From Gonatopus flavifemur (Eukaryota; Arthropoda; Insecta; Hymenoptera; Dryinidae), in NCBI GenBank assembly GCA_018340375.1, contig JAFFJZ010000002.1:20416001-20480000 (forward strand): a DNA stretch of 64,000 nucleotides. The letters run 5' to 3'. Below, piece after piece: positions 55,922-64,000 of this stretch. Position 1 is the stretch's first letter. Each line of letters begins with the position of its first letter. Made by a program: the position numbers and the translations under genes. The notes beneath the pieces are model-generated. The model had not been told where the DNA came from. It ran no database searches and saw nothing but the letters and a program-made list of their open reading frames with translations.

Positions 55922-57981
55922 GTAAGAAAAATTCTCCTCATCGTTCGAGTTCATTCGCCAAATCTCAAACTTCTCTGAAAATCTCTCCTTAGATAGTAAA
56001 TACATTGTTATGAACAGGATTTCAGGAAATCATTGTCGCAATACCTCAAATGTAAAACGTAGTTTGAATCTAGGAAAACACAATTTGTAGATGCATGACA
56101 TTCAAAGTGAATAATGTTGTTACGCGTTGCAATGAGAATAGAAATCATGATGAATTTTGTGACTAAATTCAGACGGTATGCGCAAAAACGTGTTGTTGTG
56201 ACATAATTAAATTCCCTACTTTGCATAATGGAAACCATCTTGCTATGAAAATACTGAAATAAGAGAGTATTCAGAGAATACTCTGTGAGAATGAGATGAT
56301 TGAGCTAACAAAATTAATAAAGGAAAACATTTTATATCATTATCAAGAACCCTCCTCGCTGTTTATTAAAATATCTCTTTGAAGTGTACTTTCATTATAC
56401 ATGAACTTATTCAGAATCTTTTACTCTACGATTCAACATCTATATACGATGCATGGAATCAGTTCTTGGATTTGAAACGTATTCGTGTACGTGCAAACAT
56501 GTACGCAAATAAATTTGCATATATTTGGTGCGAAGACGCTGCCGAGACGCTATTTCCTGATCTGGAGTTAATTCATGAAATTCTAAATCAGAGAATCAAT
56601 ATTTAAACAACATTCAAACTGGGACATATACTATTTTCGTTACAAGAAAATTCTCTTTCTATCATTTAAAAAAAAAAGCCAATATTGAAATGATTTTCAA
56701 AACACACATTATCATGCACTCGAGTAATTCTCGTTAATTATTCGACAAAATGTATTTTTCATTCCAAGATTCGTATCTCTGGAACAATAAATCAACGGGT
56801 ACAACGTATCGGAAGAAGAAATGAACGTGGGCATTGATTATGAACGAGAAACGATAATTTGAACGTTCGTTTAATGAGTCAAACATTGCGTGCTTTGAAT
56901 ATGTACTGTGCTGCGGTGCGTGATATAAAAGCCATAAAACTACAGGTGTCCGTGTTAACACGAAATTGCATACGTTTGTACAGTATCCATTATTGAAGAA
57001 ACCTCGCACAGGGACGGTACAGCGAACAGAGTACCAACGTTCTAATTGGTGGAAAATGTGGAAAACGTAATACACGATTAACGATAATTTTCTCTTTTTG
57101 CGTGAGAAACACAAATTTTTTCAAATCAAGAGATGGGAATGAGGATAAATGATTATAATGAAATTATAACCATTTTTATTATCTCTTTCGTTTGAAATGG
57201 TAAACCAATCAAGTGCGCGTCGCGTACCGCAGAACGACCTATCTCTCGACTATTGGACAACACGGGATTATGGTATTACGTAAATTTACCACTACCACGA
57301 TCACCCTACCTGTCCCCTGCAACAGCTCCTGGTTACAATCAAGTTCTCCTATGTACCAGCAGTTCCCAACGTACGCAAAGGTGAACAAAAAGGAGAGGAC
57401 AGGGCGAGAAGGAGAGAGAGTGAATCTCCATCGGCCAACAACCTTCGTTCAAACTACTAGATCAAACATTGATCTAGTAGGTTATCGGCAACGGTGGTAA
57501 GGTAACTTCATCTTCTCGATGTAGGATATATCGCTTTCCCGTCCGTACCCGCATCCTTGATCGTGAAGAACATTTCGTTCTGTTTGCAGTCACTGTTCGC
57601 ATCGTCACCATATTGCCGCTTTTGCTCAACCCGTTATACACATCCAATGATTCTCTATGCGACGAGAGAAGCATCGTTTGTGCGAGAATTAATTCATTCG
57701 TGGCAGTGTGAGTGATTAAAATGAAAAACAAGAAACGTGTGTCATAATCGTGAAATGAATTTCTCACGTAACGTATGATTGACGCACAAAGAGATGTTTT
57801 TGGAGCATAATCGGAAACAAAATGAAAACGATGGAACCCCGTCTGACAGTTGGATTTTATTCGCTGAACGCGAAATTGAATCCGTGTTCATTGATGTGGT
57901 ATATTATGATCGACCCATTACTGTGCCGGACTTTTAGTTAAGATTTATACACTCTTTGTATAGTCCAAAAGTGTATATGAT
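55922..57981. other. Non-coding stretch, nothing recognised
   Basis: 56379-56606 is a 75-codon plus-strand frame (IRVRANMYANKFAYIW) without known domain. 57200-57760 is less AT-rich, with opposing frames of 95 and 97 codons of no recognisable function. No element ends found. Confidence 0.4.
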
Positions 57982-57989
57982 GATGTAAA

Positions 57990-60371
57990 CGGGGCTGCGG
58001 AGTCGAAGCTTTCGCATAGCCGACTCCGGACCACTTAAAATTTCCGGCTCCGACTCCGGCTCTATTGTTTATTCTCATGAATAAGAATTCCAAAAGAACC
58101 AAACTTGGACATAAGATAGACATTATTCGTTATCGAGGTTTTTCGACCTGTGTTTCAATATTTTATTTATCGATACATCATTGAAGTTTGATTTGCTAAA
58201 TATGTCGAGGCTAAAATGCAAAATATATAACAGAATTCCAAGTCGTAACTAATTTTAATGTTCTATTACAAAATTTTATGAATGAATTATTTCTCCCATA
58301 AACATTGTTCAACAGATATAAATACTCCAAATGTTAGAAAAAACTCGGTCAACAACTTTCGACAAAGAATTTTCTCTAAAACTTCCATTCATGAACCGTT
58401 GATCTGATGCAGTACATAAATCTGTATGTTTTTATATGCAGTAGCTTATTGAACAATTAGAACCAACAGGGTGGATGAAAAAGCACGTTTCTTGAATATT
58501 TCGAAATATAATAAACACAAGAATAAATGAATCAAAAATATTTTGTTTCTGAATGTTTTTATTCTTCACTGTAAAAAATAAATGTGGAATATTTCACCAA
58601 AAATCTTCCACCATGAATAGGGAACTTGACATCCTGATTTGGTACAGTTTGCCCTTACTTTTTGGAGGATTCAACATCCAAAAAACGGAATAGTTCCTCA
58701 AAATGGAGGAAAAATCCCCTATTTTTGATGAAAAAACAATTCTCCTACGACCAGGGGATGGAATCCGCCATTAAAGTGAGGAAAAACTCCCCATATTTTT
58801 TTTAGTGTTTGTAAATCTGTCACATCTCTGATAACATCAATGAACTCTCTAAATTCTTTGGAGTGAATATTCACTCTTCAAAGAGTCAAAATACTGCAAC
58901 TCTAGAACGGAGTGGGAGCTCAACTCTTGAAGAGTGAAATTTCACTCTTTAAGAGTCAATATTCACTCTTTTTCCTAAGAGTGAGTTTTTCACTCCAAAC
59001 ACCAGAGTTGATTTCCACTCTTATAGAGTGGAAATTCATGAAATTTTTCACTCTTTCGGAGTTGCAGTATTTTCACTCGGCAAGAGTGAATTTTCACTCC
59101 AAGGAATTTAGAGAGAATCAGCACAATCTGCCAATGATTCTCAAACAACTCCGAAACGATTTCCGTTCTGGTAATGAGAATAAGTGCAATAAAAATCTAT
59201 CAAGCGAATAAGCATGGAGTGATAGCAAGATTCGTTGGAGATGAGCAGTATGGAGCTTTTTGAATAATTAGGTAATAATTGCTGACTTATCTTTCATTCG
59301 AAACTTTCGTATTTATTGCAAACTTGTAATACTGATAAAAAGAGAGAGAAATCCCATACAGCAAATCAGTTCAGAAAGAGTGCGCAGAGAATTCAATTGG
59401 GGTCGGATGAATTCAACATGAATTCTTGAGAATTCTTTTTCAACTCCTACACCGTATATATGGGATTTCAGTGCTGCAACAACCTTAGCTATCCCTGCAG
59501 AAACGGAATCATTCGGAACGATTGATAATGCAAATCTCTGATCAAAGATATGATTCGAACTTATTTAGAATCATTTGAGTCTGAAACGGCTAATTTGAAA
59601 TTTGTACATTTCTCATTGGAAAAATTTCATTTTGATAAGAATCAATTCTTTGAATGATCTCAGTTTTACGGGGACGTTACATTCCCACTTGGAAATTTCC
59701 TATGATTCCCTTTCTCCATTCTCATACCTTTATAGTTCCATTGATATAAAGAATTATAGCACCTTCTTACCAAACAGATTATGAAAACAAACACATCCAT
59801 TCCTACTCTCATTCTTTTATTCATCTTATTCATGTCAACAAAGAATTCTATGCATTTGATTTCGAAACATTACACTTTGAACTTCGAATCAACGTGTGAA
59901 AATACATTGTCCATAAATTAACATATGGATTCCTCGTTTGTGTTGGAGAAAAATTGAAAAAATTTTTTGCATGCGAATTTCATCTCTCAATTGATGCACT
60001 TGAGATTCACCTGAGAAGATTGAATATGTGTATTTGAGAAAAATGAGCCAAAGAAATGAAAACGTATTCCAAACAGCACACGAACTTCTCTAAATGTTTC
60101 AAAAACATAGCCTAGGTTCTGCGAGTCTTAACCCTTAAAAGCACATATTTCCAATGTTTAGAGCATTTTCACTTTTAATGCAGCTAAACAGGTTCTGAAA
60201 ACGTTCTTTTCATATACTACAGAACGTTCTCGTAATGTTTTTCTACCGTACTTTCATGAAAACTAACTTTTTTTTAAGGAGTCGAAGAGGAGTCGGAGTC
60301 GTTGGAATAACATTCGACTCCATCCATCATTCCACGACTCCTCGACTCCCGACTCCGACTCCACAGCCCTG
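57990..60371. mobile_element. Non-autonomous hAT element (2.4 kb) with GAGTCGGAGTCG ends
   Basis: The left end CGGGGCTGCGGAGTCG and right end CGACTCCACAGCCCTG are imperfect inverted repeats. Flanking octamers GATGTAAA (57982-57989) and GATGTGAA (60372-60379) match at 7 of 8. Inner repeats of GAGTCGGAG and CGACTCC occur at both ends, densest at 60280-60365. CAGGGCTGTGGAGTCGGAG is a widespread hAT end in animals by general knowledge. No transposase frame is found in the interior, which carries the smaller element at 58845-59115. Confidence 0.8.
58845..59115. mobile_element. CTCTCTAAA-family element (271 bp), AA duplication
   Basis: The ends CTCTCTAAATTCTTTGGAGT and ACTCCAAGGAATTTAGAGAG are inverted repeats with few mismatches. 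AA is directly repeated on both sides. The body is made of GAGTGAAATTTCACTC, TTCACTCTT and AAGAGTGA words. It is nested in the hAT element at 57990-60371 and is a third copy of the family at 28115 and 44960. The 99-codon frame across it is repeat-derived. Confidence 0.8.
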
Positions 60372-60414
60372 GATGTGAATGATTTCATTGCGAATGATTA
60401 CATGCTCACGTTAC

Positions 60415-60560
60415 AAGTAATATTGGAGTTGAAATTCTAGCTGGGATTCCATTTGGAAATAGGAATCCCAGCTAAGATTTCACCTAGAAATGAGGAATCT
60501 CAGCTGGAAACGCAGGCAAATTTCGGAGCTGGAATTTCGTGACAGGGTAGAAATTCCAGT
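60415..60560. repeat. GGAATCCCAGCTGGGATTCC repeat cluster
   Basis: Degenerate words GAAATTCTAGCTGGGATTCC, GGAATCCCAGCTAAG, ATCTCAGCTGGAA and GGAGCTGGAATTTC alternate in orientation. No ends with a target duplication were found. The neighbouring hairpin at 60579-60776 may be inserted in it. Confidence 0.5.
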
Positions 60561-60578
60561 TATATTGAAGATATTGAA

Positions 60579-60776
60579 CACAGATAAAAGTGCTTTTTTG
60601 AATCCGAGAAATTGTTATTTGGATAGGTCGAAATGAACATTTCTTTGACTGAAATCAATATTTTGTTAGTTTGACAAAATTTATCCTAAGAAAATATTTA
60701 TTCCCGTCGAGACAATATTTATTTCGACCTATCCAAATAACAATTTCTCAAATTCAGAAAAACACTTTGATCTGTG
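60579..60776. mobile_element. 198 bp foldback MITE with CACAGAT ends
   Basis: CACAGATAAAAGTGCTTTTT at the left pairs with AAAAACACTTTGATCTGTG at the right. The arms continue about 60 bp through GAGAAATTGTTATTTGGATA and GGTCGAAAT with few differences. The flanks are AA on the left and TA on the right, at best a 2-bp duplication with one change. No protein. Confidence 0.7.
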
Positions 60777-61482
60777 TATTTATTGGAACAAAAACCTGAG
60801 GAATCACAAATTGTAAAAACCTACCCTCGCATTATAGAGCAACTTTCAGCCCAGACATCTCGTTTCCAATAGAAAATTTGTTAGAGGAATTCCACATATC
60901 GCAACTGAATAAAGTTTCACCAGCGATGGTCAATTCATCAAAGCGTGAGCGATAAATTTTCAACGCGTATCCATTGAGTTCGTCTCCACTCTTCGTTTCA
61001 TACGAACAATTTTAATCGTTCTTCCTTCACATTATTCATATTGTACACGAAAACAATATCAATTCCCTCCCATTCAATTTTTCTCAATCAATTTTTCTAT
61101 GAGAGTAATTTAATCGTGAATACCTCTCAATTCAGTTCCTCAATGATCATAATATCATTTCCCTTTTTCTGCAGATTTGCAATATACAAAACACAAGAAT
61201 CAATTTCAAGTGAATAACCGATTAATTCATTTTGAAAGATTGATGCGTACCGTTTTTTATTGTGCGAGTCCTGTCCAAACCAAAAGTTTCAACCCCGGAG
61301 GTATTTTATAGATCATGTGGGAATCTCCTGTTATTTCCCATTTATTATGGGAAATAATCAATTGTTGATATAAACAATGTGAAATTTCAAAAAATTCTAC
61401 AACAGCGATAAGTTTTCTGATCCAGAGTTTTGTTATTACTATCAAAGTATAACTCTCAACGACACATCCAGAAAACGGTATG
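60777..61482. other. Non-coding stretch, nothing recognised
   Basis: AT-rich, no inverted-repeat element with defined ends and no supported gene. A local TTATTTCCCA / TGGGAAATAA palindrome lies near 61330-61350. Confidence 0.4.
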
Positions 61483-61484
61483 CT

Positions 61485-62351
61485 CCCATGCAGGTATTGA
61501 CAGGACTTGAAAAAAAACCCAAGCTTGTCCCAGGATTGGCACGTGTATCAGGAACAAAGCTCCGTTAAAAATAATTGGTTCCATGATTGTCCCGCTGTTT
61601 CCAATGGACATTTAGCCATGGGACATTTATTCGTATCTTTGGAATGGCCATTGCACTTGGTACAAGCTTGGCACAAGCGTAAAAATCAAGCTTTCGTTAA
61701 GATGATTATTTAAACCCATGTTATCCACATAAATGGCACAGTGTTTTCAATTAGTGACCGAATTTCGAGTTCACAATGGATAAAGACTTGTGCATAACTA
61801 TTGGGCCAAGACCAGTCCAATCTCCTCCCCATGATTGGCCCCACACTCCAGTTTCACGCACTAAGATAGATATATTTAATCTAAATAAGAATGAAACTTG
61901 ACTCAATGGTAATAGGCTACTTGTAAATGTGATCATACACGGAAATCAACTGATCTTGGAGAACTCTGTACAGGATTAAGATGTCTTTCCCACGCAGGGA
62001 TTACCAAGACTGGGAAAACCCCAAGCTCGTCCCAGTCTTGGCACATTTGATCTATCGTTTCAAGATGATTCATGTATGGTATCCTGAGGGAAAACTTTGA
62101 GCTGAAATATGGATCAAATTACTCTTCTTATCAATATTTGTGATGAAAGGAGCATTGATTGATGCTTGGCGAATCATTCGAATTAGGCTGGAACGAAATT
62201 TGGAACCATTCGCCCAAGCTTATCCTGATCTTATCATCCCCAAACCTGGGCCAAGTTTATTGAATCGTGCAAGACAAGTCTCGGCCGGTCTTGTGTCAGG
62301 CCCATGTCAGGCTTAGTCCATGATTGGATCATTTTTCCATACGCACATGGG
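61485..62351. mobile_element. CCCATG element with TTGGCACAAG body (867 bp), CT duplication
   Basis: The left end CCCATGCAGGTATTG and right end CATACGCACATGGG are imperfect inverted repeats (11 of 15). CT is directly repeated on both sides (61483-61484, 62352-62353) and is not self-complementary. The body is degenerate TTGGCACAAG, GTCCCAGTCTTGGCAC and GGCCAAGTTT words. A second start-like phrase CCCACGCAGGGATTACC at 61990 suggests an internal duplication. A diverged copy lies at 49411-50065. No protein. Confidence 0.65.
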
Positions 62352-62368
62352 CTGGAATTAAAGTGAGC

Positions 62369-62648
62369 GATTCTTTCTATTGCTCCAAATATCACTACAA
62401 CTGTTTCAAGTATTATTCTGTTTGGTACATGTATAATATGCTTGTTATAAGGATAATGACACTCAAAGATGAAATATACTTAATTCGAGCGTACATTATG
62501 CTCATATTGAAGGGTTCTTATGCTTTGGATCAAGTGTGATTATTCTTGCGACGAGTATAATTATCCTTATAATAAGGATATCACACATGTGTCAAACAGA
62601 ATAATACTTGAAACAGCTGGGGTGATATTTGGAGCTATAGTAAGAATC
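62369..62648. mobile_element. 280 bp foldback MITE
   Basis: GCTCCAAATATCACTACAAC near the left pairs with its inverse near 62620. The arms run about 80 bp through TGTTTCAAGTATTATTCTGT, ACATGT and TTATAAGGATAAT with few mismatches. No target duplication could be fixed. It lies directly beside the CCCATG element. The overlapping 71- and 91-codon frames reflect the arms. Confidence 0.65.
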
Positions 62649-64000
62649 ACTTGTTTATTTCAAGCATACCTTTTCCTGGGTGCACAAGAATCGATCTTAA
62701 CTGGACTTTTCACGTTATCATGGGAGAAACAACCACCAACATTTTATGCCTCCATTACATTGTCAGTAGTCATTGATGTAACCTTGGATCTATAATGCAC
62801 AGATTTCGCGTGGGAATTGCAGAGTTCTCGAGTAGCATCGTCCCGTATATAAAGTCGAACGTGAATCCTGCGAACACCGCCGTTTGTTCCCGAGGTTGAT
62901 TTCGCACGGAAGAGTACGGGGTCTCATTGGTAGCCTCGAGGTCCCACGAGGAAGAGAATACAAGAAGGATGAGTGGAAGAGGAGAGGAAGGCAACGACTA
63001 CGATGCTCAGACGAATTTTCCTGGGTAAGCGGAGCATAGCCTCCGCCCAATTTCCCTTTAGTTGGAATGAAAATTATGCGAGCTCAAGTTCGAGGACAGT
63101 CTGAGCAGCATCAACCGAATAATGTAAAACTACGCAACAGGGGACATTCGGTTCGACGAGTCGTGTCGTCCGACGTTCGCGCGGTTTCCGTTGTTCCAGG
63201 AAGCGAGACGGGGAAGGAAGGAAGAAACACTTCAAGCCTCAAGGCGTAAACTCTCGAATAGCTGATCCCCGGGGAAATTCATGGGAGATGGCGAAACGTT
63301 ATCCTCGAACACGTGCATCGCGCTATAAGTCTCAAATGAGTGGTTTGTGAGAGCATGTAAGGGAAAATCATGTTGGCCATAAATCACTCTTTGCGTGATT
63401 AATACTAAAATCTAAGTAGGACGTGTATCTTATTGTCTTGGATCACAAGGTCGTTTAGATCGCGTATAAAATTTATCCCCTCGTTCTGAGCGTGTTGCGG
63501 GCATTGAATGCTTTGAGATGATACGGTTTGTGAATCGTCGTCGACGTAAAATACAGGGAGTAGAGATAAGAAACGATCATTGATCATTTATGTTGAAACC
63601 AACGTTCATTTATGTATTTTATTGCTCGAAGTATCCAAAATCTGAATTGTCAAGTGACTCAAATGAGTTTCTACTACTGAATTATGTGACGATGAATGCA
63701 CCAAGCTGTAGCTATTGTTAACATTCACTGCTACGATAACTGTTATTTTTTTGTTCTCATTTTCTCTCCGTGCGATTATCAAGTCGAGAAATGAGAGAAG
63801 AAAATTCTTCGATTCTCAACTGAAATTTAAACTCCTCGTATAACGTATCGCTATACTTTAACCTAAGCTAGGCTAATTTAAGAAAATAATGGCATCGTGT
63901 GTTAACTTCGGTGAAAGGAGAGGAAATAGAGCTTTGGAAGACCTCTCTGAATTCGCAGAAGGTTCGCATCTACTAATGTTCAAACAAACAGGGTAGAAGT
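62649..64000. other. Less AT-rich tail, no recognised gene
   Basis: 62800-63330 is distinctly richer in G, C and CG pairs (CGAGTCGTGTCGTCCGACGT, CGCGCGGTTTCC). Short frames on both strands (74 and 86 codons minus, 60 codons plus) have no recognisable domain. It could be a promoter, untranslated exon or CpG-rich regulatory region. A lone TCTCCGTG end is at 63765-63772. The window ends in ordinary AT-rich DNA. Confidence 0.4.

Overview
The window reads as AT-rich, intron- or intergenic-type DNA of an arthropod, most likely an insect. There are no operons, no dense coding and no bacterial signals; long AT and poly-T tracts are common; and there are two mariner transposons, three hAT elements (one with a transposase remnant), a piggyBac-like element with TTAA flanks, and many short inverted-repeat elements. 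I could not fix the order; Hymenoptera is only a guess. I recognise no intact host gene. The best host-gene hint is one candidate exon (55809-55921) with a good splice acceptor and donor and one open frame, so the window may be mostly a large intron or an intergenic stretch.

Layout. 1-3357: low-complexity AT-rich DNA and degenerate palindromic repeats. 3358-13934: a dense run of inverted-repeat elements, several nested. 13935-18040: ordinary non-coding DNA. 18041-21142: a 1.37 kb satellite-bodied element inserted in an older repeat, then smaller repeats. 21143-25372: ordinary DNA. 25375-27094: a decayed mariner carrying a hAT-like MITE. 28115-33791: many small elements. 36704-37178: an element containing a near-perfect 245 bp palindrome. 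37870-44100: degenerate repeats, a 529 bp foldback, a 157 bp tandem repeat and a tRNA-like B box. 44960-49355: small elements and a second, younger mariner. 51726-52483: a hAT element with transposase remnant. 54033-55428: three elements nested like Russian dolls. 57990-60371: a 2.4 kb non-autonomous hAT. 61485-62648: more inverted-repeat elements, then a somewhat more GC-rich tail.

The most interesting pattern is shared by at least 21 elements. Their inverted ends start with C (CACGGAG, CACTGAG, CACCGAG, CCCTGGTGGAAA, CCCARTAAACACA, CTCTCTAAA, CCCASGTGAAAA and others). They are flanked by a 2-bp direct repeat whose sequence differs from copy to copy (TG, TT, CA, AG, TC, AA, CT and self-complementary pairs). 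Their bodies are built from family-specific, degenerate short palindromic words, or are long hairpins. One insertion is supported by a paralogous empty site in the window. A 2-bp duplication with ends beginning CAC or CCC suggests mobilisation by a CACTA/EnSpm-like transposase, but none is encoded here, so that assignment is inference. All element ends were found by eye and need alignment to confirm.
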